DNA of 64,000 bases from Biformimicrobium ophioploci (GCF_030270605.1 NZ_BSYJ01000002.1:682001-746000); one strand, 5' to 3'. Shown: positions 1 through 9,657, counted from the first letter of the stretch. A program made the numbers and translations. Notes: generated by a model from the sequence alone, not told the origin.

Positions 1-1
1 G

Positions 2-760
2 CTTCGGGAGAATATCCTGTGTGCGCGTTTTTTCGGGGCACTGAAGGCACGCGGCGCTCGAGTCACGCTGGCATGCCGGCCACAGGATGAAAACCTGCTG
101 GGCCTGTTTGGGCCTGATGAGGTGGTGGCTGCCGGTACTGATATTGTCCACGGGGCATTCGATTTCTACAGTCCCATCCTGAACCTGCCGGGCTCTCTTG
201 GGGTGCCCGCAACACTGATTCCGCCCCCAGTGAAGCCACAGAGCCCGGATGGGGGCGCATCGGCATACGGCTTGCTGAAACGGAGAGGCCGCCTGCGGGT
301 TGGAGTTGCCTGGTCTGGTGATGGAGGCAAGGCAAACAGTGAACTGCTTGAACGGCTTCTGCAGCTGGCCGAGGTGCCTTCGGTACAGTTGTATAACCTG
401 CAGACAGGCGCTGCGCGCCGTGATCTGGTTAGCACCGGTGCCGAAAGCTGTATGGTCGACCTGGCCGCAGGTTTTGCTGACAAGGCGGATCTCGTTGCCG
501 CGGTCTCCGCGATGGATCTGGTTGTTGCAGTCGATGGCGAGCTTGCGCATATAGCAGCCTCTGCGGGTATCGAAACCTATGTTCTGTTGGGGGAGCAGCC
601 GCACTGGGTCTATGAAATGCAGTTCAGCCGCACGAACTGGTACCCGGCCATGCGGCTATTTCGTTCTGCTTCCCAGGACGGCTGGGTGTCCACGGCAGAG
701 TGGGGTCCAGTGATCGAAGAAATCAGGCAATACATCGAATCCCGGGCCCGCTCGCTATAA
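2..760 (+). CDS. Glycosyltransferase (GT9/GT41-like, C-terminal part of a probable TPR-glycosyltransferase), 5'-truncated by window edge
   Basis: The reading frame is open to the window edge, so only about 252 C-terminal residues are present. The visible part resembles the heptosyltransferase-like catalytic half of bacterial TPR-glycosyltransferase proteins: an early segment near ARGARVTLAC, a central VGVAWSGDGG motif where this fold binds the nucleotide sugar, and a late VVAVDGELAHIAA segment that normally precedes the C-terminal helix. The expected role is sugar transfer to a protein or cell-surface glycan; the acceptor cannot be read from the sequence. The N-terminal TPR region, if present, lies outside the window. 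The next gene, recA, is separated by about 250 bp and has its own SOS box, so the two are not co-regulated. Confidence 0.6.
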   Translation, partial: LRENILCARFFGALKARGARVTLACRPQDENLLGLFGPDEVVAAGTDIVHGAFDFYSPILNLPGSLGVPATLIPPPVKPQSPDGGASAYGLLKRRGRLRVGVAWSGDGGKANSELLERLLQLAEVPSVQLYNLQTGAARRDLVSTGAESCMVDLAAGFADKADLVAAVSAMDLVVAVDGELAHIAASAGIETYVLLGEQPHWVYEMQFSRTNWYPAMRLFRSASQDGWVSTAEWGPVIEEIRQYIESRARSL

Positions 761-858
761 CAAATGGGCGGCTTCCGGTAACGCCCATTGACTTGTCAAA
801 TAGACGCTCCTGCCTAAAAAACAACCAGAAAGTGCGCTCCCCGTCATCCCGAAAAATA

Positions 859-874
859 CTGTTTGCTTATACAG
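859..874 (+). promoter_or_regulatory. LexA (SOS) box upstream of recA
   Basis: The 16-bp site CTGTTTGCTTATACAG fits the gammaproteobacterial LexA consensus CTG-N10-CAG with an AT-rich centre. It lies about 135 bp before the recA start, so recA is expected to be repressed by LexA and induced by DNA damage. No convincing -10/-35 pair could be assigned around it. Confidence 0.85.
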
Positions 875-1007
875 TTGTTTTTGCATAAGCTAGCGACAAG
901 TTAGAAATGGGCGCGCCCGAATAGTCAGCAGTTCGGACCTGAAGCGGGCGTGAGATTGGACTCAAAGCAGGCGGATTCCGGCACCGGAATACCGACCAGG
1001 GGGAATC

Positions 1008-2036
1008 ATGGATTCAAATAAAGACAAGGCACTTCAGGCAGCGCTGTCCCAGATCGAGCGCCAGTTCGGCAAGGGTACCGTCATGCGTATGGGCGACAAG
1101 GAGCGCGAGCGCATCCCCGCCATTTCCACTGGCTCCCTGGGCCTGGATGTCGCCCTCGGTATTGGTGGCCTGCCACGCGGCCGTATCGTGGAGATATACG
1201 GCCCCGAGTCCTCCGGCAAAACCACCATGACCCTCCAGGTAATCGCGGAAGCCCAGAAGATGGGCGGCACCTGTGCATTTGTTGATGCGGAGCACGCGCT
1301 GGACCCGGTGTATGCAGAAAAGCTGGGGGTGAATGTCGACGAGCTGATCGTGTCCCAGCCGGACACCGGTGAGCAGGCCCTGGAAGTGTCGGAAATGCTG
1401 GTGCGCTCCGGCGCCGTGGACGTACTGATTGTGGACTCCGTTGCCGCACTGACACCAAAGGCAGAAATTGAAGGCGAAATGGGAGATTCCCATGTTGGTC
1501 TGCAGGCGCGCCTGATGTCACAGGCGCTGCGCAAGCTCACCGGTGCGATCAAGCAGACCAACACCCTGTGTGTCTTTATTAACCAGATCCGTATGAAGAT
1601 CGGCGTAATGTTCGGTAGCCCGGAAACCACTACCGGTGGTAACGCGCTCAAGTTCTACTCCTCTGTACGCCTGGATATCCGCCGCATCGGCTCCGTGAAG
1701 GAAGGCGATGAAGTGGTGGGTAATGAGACCCGGGTCAAGGTCGTCAAGAACAAAGTTGCGCCGCCATTCAAGCAGGTAGAGTTCCAGATCATGTACGGTG
1801 CTGGCACCAATCGACTGGGCGAAGTCATCGACTTTGGTGTGAAGCTTGGCCTGGTAGACAAGGCCGGCGCCTGGTACAGCTACAAAGGCGACAAGATCGG
1901 CCAGGGCAAGGCAAATGCCTGCAAGTTCCTGGATGAGAATGCGGAAATTGCCGTGGAAATCGAAAGCCAGGTACGCGCACAGCTGCTGGGCGACGTTTCT
2001 GCTGCGGCCGAAGAAGAAGCAATCGCAGAGGAGTAA
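1008..2036 (+). CDS. recA: Recombinase RecA
   Basis: This 342-residue protein is full length for RecA, the ATP-dependent strand-exchange protein that forms filaments on single-stranded DNA, drives homologous recombination and stimulates LexA self-cleavage. The Walker A motif GPESSGKTT is at residues 65-73, and the RecA signature [14 protein letters not shown], the FINQIR segment and the loop-2 region [15 protein letters not shown] are all intact. The C-terminus is acidic ([11 protein letters not shown]), as in other RecA proteins. The start is preceded by a GGGGAAT ribosome-binding stretch. The gene has an upstream LexA box and is followed 30 bp later by recX, its usual partner. Confidence 0.98.
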   Translation: MDSNKDKALQAALSQIERQFGKGTVMRMGDKERERIPAISTGSLGLDVALGIGGLPRGRIVEIYGPESSGKTTMTLQVIAEAQKMGGTCAFVDAEHALDPVYAEKLGVNVDELIVSQPDTGEQALEVSEMLVRSGAVDVLIVDSVAALTPKAEIEGEMGDSHVGLQARLMSQALRKLTGAIKQTNTLCVFINQIRMKIGVMFGSPETTTGGNALKFYSSVRLDIRRIGSVKEGDEVVGNETRVKVVKNKVAPPFKQVEFQIMYGAGTNRLGEVIDFGVKLGLVDKAGAWYSYKGDKIGQGKANACKFLDENAEIAVEIESQVRAQLLGDVSAAAEEEAIAEE

Positions 2037-2066
2037 TCCTCGTCCATCAGCGACAGCAGGTGCAGC

Positions 2067-2519
2067 ATGGCCAATAATTTGCCGGAGACAGGTTCCCGGC
2101 AGGAGCAGGCCTACCAGGCTGCGCTTGCCCTGCTCACCAGGCGGGATCATTCCCGCCTGGAACTCTCCCAAAAGCTTTCCTCAAAATTCCCAGGCGAGCC
2201 TCTCGAGCCGATTCTCGATCGGGTCGTGGAGCTCGGCTACCAGTGTGATCGGCGCTTTGCCGAAATTTTCGTGCGCTCCCGGGTGGCGCGCCTGCAGGGT
2301 CCGGTTCGTATCAAACAGGAGTTGCGCCAGCGAGGCGTGGAGCAGGTCCTGATTGAGCAGGCAATGAGCCAGCAATCGTTTAACTGGTTTTCTATCGCGG
2401 AAGAAGCGCTGTCGAGAAAATTTTCCGGTATCGCGGAGGACCCAAAAGAGCGCGCTCGCAGGCAGCGTTTCCTGGCCTACCGTGGTTTTTCCATGGATGT
2501 GATTCGCGAGCTGGTCTAG
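2067..2519 (+). CDS. recX: Regulatory protein RecX
   Basis: This 150-residue protein matches the RecX family in size and in its repeated three-helix pattern: an N-terminal ALALLTRRDHSRLELSQKL segment and a central LGYQCDRRFAEIFVRSRV segment followed by IKQELRQRG. RecX binds within the RecA filament groove and limits filament growth and ATPase activity. It starts 30 bp after recA and is probably cotranscribed by read-through from the SOS promoter. A strong hairpin terminator lies about 40 bp downstream. Confidence 0.93.
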   Translation: MANNLPETGSRQEQAYQAALALLTRRDHSRLELSQKLSSKFPGEPLEPILDRVVELGYQCDRRFAEIFVRSRVARLQGPVRIKQELRQRGVEQVLIEQAMSQQSFNWFSIAEEALSRKFSGIAEDPKERARRQRFLAYRGFSMDVIRELV

Positions 2520-2561
2520 GCGCTGGCGAGAAAGCCGGGGAAATGGTTTGGAGAGTGAGAG

Positions 2562-2590
2562 AAAGCGGGGGCAGGACCCCCGCTTTTTTT
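2562..2590. terminator. Bidirectional intrinsic terminator between recX and the RND permease gene
   Basis: A 10-bp stem (AAAGCGGGGG paired with CCCCCGCTTT) with a five-base loop is followed by T residues on the plus strand and preceded by A residues. It sits between two convergent genes and should serve both. Confidence 0.85.
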
Positions 2591-2593
2591 ACC

Positions 2594-5500
2594 CTATCGG
2601 CTGGCCAGTTGCAGGGCCGATGCTTTGATATAGCTCGAGGTCCGCGACATATCCTGGCCTATTGCATACATGGCCGGCACCAGAAGCAGCGTCACAAAAA
2701 ACGCGATAAATACACCGAACGCCAGCGCTACCACAATCGGTTGCAGGAAGGCTGCCTGGATGCTGCGCTCCAGCATCATCGGCATTAGTCCGACGATGGT
2801 GGTCACTGTCGTGAGCAGAATGGGGCGGAACCGCGCAACACCGGCTTCCACGATCGCCTTCATGGGGTCCATGCCTTTCTCGCGCAAACGGTTGCAGTGA
2901 TCCATCAGCACCAGGTTGTCATTGACCACCACGCCGGCCGCTGCGGCGATACCAAAATAGCTGAAGATGGCCATCGTCATCCCCATGATACCGTGCCCAA
3001 AGATGGCGCCAACAAAGGCGAACGGAATGGCCACCAGTATCAGGATGGGCTGGAAATAGCTGCGGAAGGCTACCGCCAGCAGGCTGTACATCGCGAAAAA
3101 TGCCATGGTGTAGAGGCCCAGGACCTCCTGGATAAATCGCTTTTCACCTTCGGCCTGGCCAACTGCTCCACGGCTGATGCCCGGGTAACGCTTTTCCCAT
3201 TCCGGGAAAAAGTTCTCGTCCAGGTCCTTCATGATGTCGCTGCGAACATCATCCTTAAGGTCTGCCATGACCCGCGCTGCGCGGTTGCCATTCCAGCGTT
3301 GAATACGCTTGATACCCGGAGCGTATTCAAGCTCGGCAACAGCCAGCAGTGGTACTTCGCGACCGTCATTTGTACGAATGCGAAAATCCTTCAGGCTCTC
3401 GATAGATCTGCGGGACGACAGCGGGTAACGCACCATGACCTTTACGTCCTGTCCGGCGCGGGGCAGGCGTTGTACCTCTTCGCCAAAGTAGGCCTGACGC
3501 ACCTGACGATTCACTTCAGCCAGCGTGAGGCCGAGTTTTGCCGCACCCGGCTTCAGGTCGATGCGAATTTCCTCGGATGCTCCCTCGAGATCGTTGCGCA
3601 CATCGTACAGGTTCTCAAAGGTACGCAGTTGCGCCTGCAGGTCTGCAGTAGCGGCGCGCAGCACTTCCAGGTCCGGGTGACGGATTGAGAGCTCAAAGCC
3701 GGGACCGTTATCGTTCAGGGAATACTGTACCGACACTTCCTTCGCATCCGGTATATCGCCGAGCAATTCCCGCAAACGCAGGGCGGCGTCCTTGGCGGAC
3801 ATGTCGCGGACCTCCGGCGGCGCCAGCTGCACAATCGCAATGACACTATCGCGGCGGGAGCGCGTATACCAGTTTTCAATCAGGGCGCCCTGGCCGTCGG
3901 TACGCTGGTTGACTTCTTCTTCAAGGCGCTTTTCCGCGTCCTGTAACTGGGCCAGCACCTCAAGCGCACGGCTATAAGGTGCACCTTCCGGCATGGTCAC
4001 ATTTACGGAAATTTGGTCCGATTCAATATCCGGCATAAAGCTTTTCTTGACCCAGCCACTGCCGAACAGGGCAAAGCCAATCATCAGGGTAGAAATAAAG
4101 ATACTCAGTGTCAGGTAGCGCCGGTCTACGGCCCACTGGCCGGCACGACGGTAGTGGCGCTGTGCGAAGTTTACGATCCCGTCGGCAATACGCTTCTGGA
4201 ATGTTCCGAAACGGCCGAGCTCGGTCCGTGGTTTCAGCTTTCTCAGGTGAGCCGGCAGAATGAGCAGCGACTCGACCAGAGAGAATACCAGCGCAAGAAT
4301 TACTACCCAGGTGATATGCCGGGTAAATTCACTGGTGGAGCCGCTGATAAAGATCCAGGGCAGGAATGCAAGGATGGTGGTGATCACGGCGAAAACCACT
4401 GGCTTTGCCACCAGTTGAGTACCGAGTATCGCGGCATTGAGGCTGCCACCTGGCTGCTGGTACTTGGGATCATGTGACTCGGTGTGGATGCTTTCACCCA
4501 CCACGATCGCGTCGTCCACGACAATACCCAGTACCAGCAGGAAGGCGAATGTCGACAGCATGTTGAGGGATACGCCAACGCTCGGCAGCAAGATAAATGC
4601 ACCGGCATAAGCGGTGGCGATGCCAACGGCGACCCAGAACGCGACAATCGGGCGCAGGCTGAAGACCAGCACCAGAAGTACAAGAAGCAAGCCCTGGAAG
4701 GCGGAGGAGCCAATGGTATTCAGGCGCCCCTTGAAGTCTTCGGCGTTATCGGTCCAGAGTGTCAGTTCTGCACCTGCCGGAAGCGTTTTACTGCGTTTTT
4801 CAATCCAGCCCCGAATGGATTCCGACGCTGTAACAATATCCATCGTCTCGGTCGTCATGACCTGCAGCAAAACGGCCGGTTCGCCGTTCAGGGTGGCGAG
4901 GATTTCGTTGTCCTCGAACCCGTCCACCACCTTGGCAACATCGCCCACGCGAATCGTGCCGCCGTCTGCAGTCTGGCGAACGATGATGCTGGCAAAATCC
5001 TGTTCACTATCGGCCTGGTTACGGACCTTCAGCTGGTAGGTACCGACATCGGTGCGCACCGTACCGGCAGACTGGTTCAGCGAGCTTGCGCGAATGGCAT
5101 CGGCGAGCTCCTGAAAAGTCATGCCGTAGCGTCGCAGTGCGTTCTCACTGGCTTCTATCGAGACCTCTTCGCGGCGCACCCCAAACAGTTCCACCAGGGA
5201 GATTGCCGGTAATGCAGCGGCCTCGCGGCGTAATTCCTCTGCCAGCCTCTTCAGCCCCCTTTCGTCGAGGTCGCCGTGCACCGCAACACGAATAAACTCA
5301 TTGCGGTTTACCCATTGCTGCACCTGGGGTGGCTCGATACCGCGGGGGAAAGATGAAATACCATCGACCCGGATCTTGACTTCGTTCATGAAGCGGGAAA
5401 AATCGACGGAGGATTCCGCCAGGATATAGACGCCGCCGGCGCCTTCGCCGGAGCTGGAACGCACCCACTCGATATTATCCAGGTCGCTGACGGCTTCTTC

Positions 5501-5704
5501 GATACGAGCGACAATCTGCTCCTCAATTTCCTGGGGGGCAGCGCCGGGCCAGTTCACCTGGATTTCCAGGCCGGGGAAACGAACCTGCGGATCCATCTCG
5601 CGCTCCATTATGCCGAAGCTGAGAATACCCGCGACAAAAATGCCAACCATGGCGAGGTTCGCGGCAACGCTGTTGCGTGCCCACCATGCAATCAATTTGT
5701 TCAT
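2594..5704 (-). CDS. Efflux RND transporter permease subunit
   Basis: At 1036 residues this is a full-length inner-membrane pump of the hydrophobe/amphiphile-efflux RND superfamily. It should form a trimer that exports drugs or other amphiphiles using the proton gradient. The N-terminus (MNKLIAWWARNSVAANLAMV) is the first membrane helix, and the early GLEIQVNWPGAAPQEIE stretch is typical of the family. The transmembrane-4 proton-relay pair is visible as D397-D398 in LGIVVDDAIVVGESI. A second helix block begins near residue 880. The periplasmic adaptor gene lies 12 bp upstream on the same strand, so the two form an operon; no outer-membrane channel gene is adjacent. The substrate cannot be deduced. 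Confidence 0.95.
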   Translation of the reverse strand: MNKLIAWWARNSVAANLAMVGIFVAGILSFGIMEREMDPQVRFPGLEIQVNWPGAAPQEIEEQIVARIEEAVSDLDNIEWVRSSSGEGAGGVYILAESSVDFSRFMNEVKIRVDGISSFPRGIEPPQVQQWVNRNEFIRVAVHGDLDERGLKRLAEELRREAAALPAISLVELFGVRREEVSIEASENALRRYGMTFQELADAIRASSLNQSAGTVRTDVGTYQLKVRNQADSEQDFASIIVRQTADGGTIRVGDVAKVVDGFEDNEILATLNGEPAVLLQVMTTETMDIVTASESIRGWIEKRSKTLPAGAELTLWTDNAEDFKGRLNTIGSSAFQGLLLVLLVLVFSLRPIVAFWVAVGIATAYAGAFILLPSVGVSLNMLSTFAFLLVLGIVVDDAIVVGESIHTESHDPKYQQPGGSLNAAILGTQLVAKPVVFAVITTILAFLPWIFISGSTSEFTRHITWVVILALVFSLVESLLILPAHLRKLKPRTELGRFGTFQKRIADGIVNFAQRHYRRAGQWAVDRRYLTLSIFISTLMIGFALFGSGWVKKSFMPDIESDQISVNVTMPEGAPYSRALEVLAQLQDAEKRLEEEVNQRTDGQGALIENWYTRSRRDSVIAIVQLAPPEVRDMSAKDAALRLRELLGDIPDAKEVSVQYSLNDNGPGFELSIRHPDLEVLRAATADLQAQLRTFENLYDVRNDLEGASEEIRIDLKPGAAKLGLTLAEVNRQVRQAYFGEEVQRLPRAGQDVKVMVRYPLSSRRSIESLKDFRIRTNDGREVPLLAVAELEYAPGIKRIQRWNGNRAARVMADLKDDVRSDIMKDLDENFFPEWEKRYPGISRGAVGQAEGEKRFIQEVLGLYTMAFFAMYSLLAVAFRSYFQPILILVAIPFAFVGAIFGHGIMGMTMAIFSYFGIAAAAGVVVNDNLVLMDHCNRLREKGMDPMKAIVEAGVARFRPILLTTVTTIVGLMPMMLERSIQAAFLQPIVVALAFGVFIAFFVTLLLVPAMYAIGQDMSRTSSYIKASALQLASR

Positions 5705-5716
5705 GCGCAGTTGCCC

Positions 5717-6889
5717 TTATTTTTGTGCGAGCTGGATGATGGGCTGGACTTCCATACCGTCAACCAGGTTGGCGACTGTAGAGGTGACGACGCGTTCTCC
5801 GCTCTCTATGCCTGAACCAATGACAATGCGGTTTTCGGAAGTAGACAGTACTTCGACTGTGCGGATATCGAGGCGGTTTTCCTCATCTATCACGTAGATC
5901 TTGTCGGCATTGCGCAGCGCATCTCGCGGCAGTACCACCGCCTGGCGAGCGCGCACACTTTCTGCTTCCGCAGTTACGTAGAGGCCCACAGCGAGTGGTG
6001 CACCGTGTCGGGCACCGCTACCGTAAGGGTCTTTGACTTCCACGATCGCGTAAATCAGTCGGGTTTCACGATCGACGGCGGCCTGGGTACGAACTATCCG
6101 GCCTTGCCACTCGCGAGGGCTCGCGCCAATGGTTGCGGAAAGCGTTACTTGTGGCCCCGGACTGTCCTCTGTTGCTACAAACCCCATTGGAAGTTCCAGT
6201 TCCAGCAGTTGTGCATCTGTCAGCGGCAGGCGGATTTCGACACGATCGGTCGAAAATACGCGGCCCAGTACCGTATTCGGGGTGACATATTGGCCTACGC
6301 CGACATTGCGCTGGATCGCCCTGCCATCGAACGGCAACGTGATTTTGGTGCGGGCAAGGTCGAGCTTGGCGTCCGCCAGCTCTGCCTTGGCGGAGCGCAG
6401 GCGTGCCTCCGCTTCCTCAACCTGGGGCTGATTTACCTGGAGCGGGGTGGGCGTCTTGTTGGGATGGGCCGCCAGCCACTGTTTGCGCTTGATCTCGGCG
6501 GCAGCTTTGGCCTGTAGTAGCAAGACTTCGGCCTGGGCGACACCCGCTTCCGCGCGAGCCATTGCGAGGCGGTAATCCGAATCATCCAGTTCGATCAGCG
6601 CCTGTCCTGAAGCAAAGCTGGCGCCCTCCGCGAAGTGCTCTGAAATAGCGGTTACGCGCCCGCCAACCTGCGCGGTGAGGTCGATCTCTGTATGCGCGCG
6701 CACTTCCCCCTGCGTGGCAACTGCGAGGTGCACAGACTCTTCACGTGCTGTGGTGTAGAGCAGTGATACCGGGCGCTGCTCTTCCTGTTTTTTCTCCGGG
6801 GCAGGTTTTGCTGCCGCCAGTAGCTGAACCACTGAAAACCCCATGGCGAGCACCAGCACTGGTGCTCCAGCCTTTATATATTTCTTCAT
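5717..6889 (-). CDS. Efflux RND transporter periplasmic adaptor subunit
   Basis: This 390-residue membrane-fusion protein links the RND pump encoded next to it to an outer-membrane channel. An N-terminal hydrophobic segment (residues about 7-27) exports or anchors it. The biotinyl/lipoyl-like half-motifs flank a coiled-coil hairpin rich in Ala, Glu and Lys (about residues 100-180), followed by a beta-barrel domain containing LPFDGRAIQRNVGVGQYV. A proline-containing insertion (NKTPTPLQVNQPQVEE) lies in the hairpin tip region. It is first in the operon, with the permease 12 bp downstream. No linked regulator is present. Confidence 0.93.
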   Translation of the reverse strand: MKKYIKAGAPVLVLAMGFSVVQLLAAAKPAPEKKQEEQRPVSLLYTTAREESVHLAVATQGEVRAHTEIDLTAQVGGRVTAISEHFAEGASFASGQALIELDDSDYRLAMARAEAGVAQAEVLLLQAKAAAEIKRKQWLAAHPNKTPTPLQVNQPQVEEAEARLRSAKAELADAKLDLARTKITLPFDGRAIQRNVGVGQYVTPNTVLGRVFSTDRVEIRLPLTDAQLLELELPMGFVATEDSPGPQVTLSATIGASPREWQGRIVRTQAAVDRETRLIYAIVEVKDPYGSGARHGAPLAVGLYVTAEAESVRARQAVVLPRDALRNADKIYVIDEENRLDIRTVEVLSTSENRIVIGSGIESGERVVTSTVANLVDGMEVQPIIQLAQK

Positions 6890-7030
6890 TTCCCTAATCC
6901 CGCTAGGCCTGTCTCGGCTACTGAATGCAGCCGGAATCAGTCATTGTTCCCTCAATAGATGCGCTGCGACCGTGCTTTGGATGCACCGGCTGGATTTTTT
7001 TCGTCTTGCGTTCCGGGGAGGAACCTGGCG

Positions 7031-8170
7031 TCAGCTGGCCGGCGATGTGTGTATACGAACGGGTTGGCGTCTTGCGCCCCAGTCGCCAGGGGTACCAGCA
7101 AAGACGCCCGCGCAGGGCGTATCGCACCGGTTACAGGTGCCCTTGTCGGTCAGATTCCAGTCACTCAACTGATACCAGTCCCTGCCAATAAGGCTATTAC
7201 CGCAGCTGTGGCAGTAGGTGGTCTGCCCATCCGGGTCATGCACGTTGCCGGTGTAGGCGTAGCGCACCCCGTTTCCGATCGCGATTTCACGGGCCTGCCT
7301 GAGCGTGGCTGGCGGGGTAGAGGGCGTATCCTGCATTTTCCAATCCGGGTGAAAGGCACTGAAATGCATTGGCACGTCCGGGCCTAGCGCCTCTACCACC
7401 CAGCGGGTCATGGCTTCGAGCTCCTCGCGGCTATCGTTCCAGCCTGGAATGATCAGGTTCGTGATCTCGAGCCACACATCCGTTTGGTGTTTCAGATAGC
7501 GCAGGGTGTCCAGTACCGGTTCCAGGTGCGCGCCGGTCAGTTTGTGGTAAAAGTCCTCGCGGAAACTCTTAAGGTCCACATTGGCGGCATCGATGCTGCG
7601 ATAGAACTCGGCGCGGGGCTCCGGGCAGACGTAGCCGGAAGTCACGGCCACGGAGCGGATGCCTTTTGCCCGACAGGCCCTCGCGACGTCGATGGCGTAC
7701 TCGTGGAATATCACCGGGTCGTTGTAGGTGTAGGCCACACTTTTACATCCGAGTTTTGCCGCAGTTTCTGCGATTGCCTCAGGGCTGGCAGCGTCGGCGA
7801 GGGTGTCCATTTCGCGCGACTTGCTGATATCCCAGTTCTGGCAGAACTTACATGCGAGGTTGCAGCCGGCCGTGCCGAAAGAAAATACCGGGGTGCCGGG
7901 AAGGAAATGGTTGAGGGGTTTTTTCTCGATCGGATCCACGCAGAAGCCACTGGAGCGACCGTAAGTAGTGAGGACGATACGCCCATCCAGGTTTGCACGG
8001 ACAAAGCAGAGGCCGCGCTGTCCGGGCCTCAGCTTGCAGAATCGCGGACACAGGTCGCACTGTTGCCGACCGTCTTCCAGAGTGTGCCAGTAGCGGGTGT
8101 CGACCACATTGCGGGGATCGAGCCCCAGGTCGGTGATGTCAGTCGCTTGAAGGGCGTGTGCCTGTGCCAT
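7031..8170 (-). CDS. amrS: AmmeMemoRadiSam system radical SAM enzyme
   Basis: The protein (379 residues from the chosen ATG) carries the radical SAM cluster motif C103-x3-C107-x2-C110 within AGCNLACKFCQNWDIS. An N-terminal Cys cluster (CDLCPRFC, residues 38-45) and a C-terminal zinc-ribbon-like pair (CHSC and CNRC) are typical of this subfamily, related to pyruvate-formate-lyase activating enzymes. The reaction it catalyses has not been established to my knowledge. It diverges from the Memo and AMMECR1 genes, completing the three-gene set. An in-frame GTG at 8233 would add 21 residues; the ATG was preferred because family members begin close to the ARYW-type segment seen here as TRYWHTLEDGRQQCDLC. 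Confidence 0.92.
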   Translation of the reverse strand: MAQAHALQATDITDLGLDPRNVVDTRYWHTLEDGRQQCDLCPRFCKLRPGQRGLCFVRANLDGRIVLTTYGRSSGFCVDPIEKKPLNHFLPGTPVFSFGTAGCNLACKFCQNWDISKSREMDTLADAASPEAIAETAAKLGCKSVAYTYNDPVIFHEYAIDVARACRAKGIRSVAVTSGYVCPEPRAEFYRSIDAANVDLKSFREDFYHKLTGAHLEPVLDTLRYLKHQTDVWLEITNLIIPGWNDSREELEAMTRWVVEALGPDVPMHFSAFHPDWKMQDTPSTPPATLRQAREIAIGNGVRYAYTGNVHDPDGQTTYCHSCGNSLIGRDWYQLSDWNLTDKGTCNRCDTPCAGVFAGTPGDWGARRQPVRIHTSPAS

Positions 8171-8269
8171 AAAAATGACTCGATGGGCGAAGCGAGTGTG
8201 CTTATCAGGGCTGGGTTCAGACCGGTGCTTCACCTTATAAAAAGGTTAGTGTGGTCAAGAGCGGAAATC

Positions 8270-9079
8270 ATGACTCAGGTACGCAATCCCGCAGTGGCCG
8301 GTACCTTTTATCCGGGCGATGCCGGCGAACTTCGGCGGGTGCTGCGGGGCTTTCTTGCTGATGCTGCACCCGAAGCTGGCCGGCGCCCCAAGGCGCTGGT
8401 GGTGCCCCATGCTGGCTATATCTATTCGGGCACGGTAGCGGCCAGCGCATACGCCACATTGCGGCCATACGCAGATGCGATACGAAGGGTCGCGCTGTTC
8501 GGACCCGCGCACACCATGGGTTTTGTTGGGCTCGCCACGTCCGGAGCCGATTTTTTCAGTACCCCGCTGGGCGATATCCCATTAGACCGGGAGATAATTG
8601 CCAGGCTTGAATTGTTGCCGCAGGTTCGCAGGCTGGATCAGGCCCATGCGCTCGAGCACAGCCTCGAGGTACAGCTGCCGTTTCTGCAGGAAACCCTCCG
8701 TGACTTTACCCTGGTTCCCATTGTGGCGGGGGATACCGGAGTGGAGGCGGTGGCGGAAGTGATTGCTCAACTCTGGGGTGGGGATGAAACCCTGATCCTG
8801 ATCAGTTCCGATCTGAGTCACTACCTGGACTATGCCACGGCCTCGAAAATGGACCGGGCAACTTCAGAGGCAATTGAAGCGCTGGATGGCGCCAGAATAG
8901 GAGCGGGCGACGCGTGCGGTCGTGTTCCACTGCGCGGTTTTTTGCAGGAGGCACATCAGAGGGCGCTTCGTTGTCAGACCCTCGATCAGCGCAACAGTGG
9001 AGATACCGCCGGTCCAAAAGACCGGGTTGTTGGGTATGGCAGTTACCTGTTTTGGCAGGAAGAAGTTGGTGAGCCGTGA
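8270..9079 (+). CDS. amrB: AmmeMemoRadiSam system protein B (Memo family)
   Basis: This 269-residue protein belongs to the Memo family, which shares its fold with class III non-heme iron dioxygenases. Candidate metal-site histidines are in VVPHAGYIYSG, FGPAHTMGF, EHSLEVQLPFLQ and SSDLSHYLDY. The frame extends far upstream without a stop, but that region is antisense to the radical SAM gene. The ATG at 8270 starts the conserved VRNPAVAGTFYPGD segment and is the family start. The stop overlaps the next start (GTGA), implying translational coupling to the AMMECR1 protein. The 99-bp gap to the divergent radical SAM gene must hold promoters for both directions. Confidence 0.93.
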   Translation: MTQVRNPAVAGTFYPGDAGELRRVLRGFLADAAPEAGRRPKALVVPHAGYIYSGTVAASAYATLRPYADAIRRVALFGPAHTMGFVGLATSGADFFSTPLGDIPLDREIIARLELLPQVRRLDQAHALEHSLEVQLPFLQETLRDFTLVPIVAGDTGVEAVAEVIAQLWGGDETLILISSDLSHYLDYATASKMDRATSEAIEALDGARIGAGDACGRVPLRGFLQEAHQRALRCQTLDQRNSGDTAGPKDRVVGYGSYLFWQEEVGEP

Positions 9080-9657
9080 CCGGGTATAAGATCCAGAAAG
9101 AGGAGCAGGAATTGCTGCTTGCTGTTGCGCGGGAATTCATTGAGTCCGGCGTGACTGGTATCGCAAGAATCGAGCCCGTTGTTGCCGAGTACCCTGTAGC
9201 GTTGCAGCAACAGTGTGCGAGCTTTGTGAGCATCAAGCGAGGAGATGAACTGCGGGCTTGCCTCGGTACTGTAGAAGCGCACCGACCTCTTGTTTCGGAC
9301 GTGGCCAGTAACGCGCATGCTGCGGCGAGCCGGGATCATCGCTTTGCACCCCTGGAGGCGTGGGAACTTGCCACTCTGCAGGTGCAGATCTCAGTGCTCT
9401 CGTCCGCGCAACCAATGGAATTCACGACGGAAGAAGAACTGCTGGCACAGCTGAGACCCGGCACGGATGGACTGGTGCTTGAGGCGGGGTCTGCGCGCAG
9501 TACTTTCCTGCCGGTGGTTTGGGTAGCCTTGCCGGATCCGCAAGACTTTCTGCGTCAATTGAAATTAAAAGCGGGATTGCCGGGAGATTATTTCCCCGCG
9601 GAACTGAGGGTCAGTCGCTACACGACAGAATCCTTTGCTGCCCCCTATGCGAGCTAA
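9076..9657 (+). CDS. amrA: AmmeMemoRadiSam system protein A (AMMECR1 domain)
   Basis: This 193-residue protein has the AMMECR1 fold hallmarks: a central RACLGT-type motif, seen here as LRACLGTVEAHRPLVSDVASNAHAAASRDHRF, and a C-terminal GLVLEAGSARSTFLPVVW segment. The biochemical role of the domain is unknown; the strong linkage with Memo and the radical SAM enzyme suggests one pathway. It starts with GTG and overlaps the end of the Memo gene by 4 bp. A perfect 9-bp hairpin lies 34 bp after its stop. Confidence 0.93.
   Translation: MTGYKIQKEEQELLLAVAREFIESGVTGIARIEPVVAEYPVALQQQCASFVSIKRGDELRACLGTVEAHRPLVSDVASNAHAAASRDHRFAPLEAWELATLQVQISVLSSAQPMEFTTEEELLAQLRPGTDGLVLEAGSARSTFLPVVWVALPDPQDFLRQLKLKAGLPGDYFPAELRVSRYTTESFAAPYAS

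Noticed and set aside
1014-2171. Minus-strand frames across recA and recX.
   Set aside because: Antisense to conserved genes; no supporting features.
2897-5212. Several plus-strand frames of 150-260 residues within the RND permease gene.
   Set aside because: They are shadows of a highly conserved permease on the other strand and have no ribosome sites or domain features.
7484-8269. A long plus-strand extension of the Memo frame.
   Set aside because: It is antisense to the radical SAM gene; the conserved Memo N-terminus begins at 8270.
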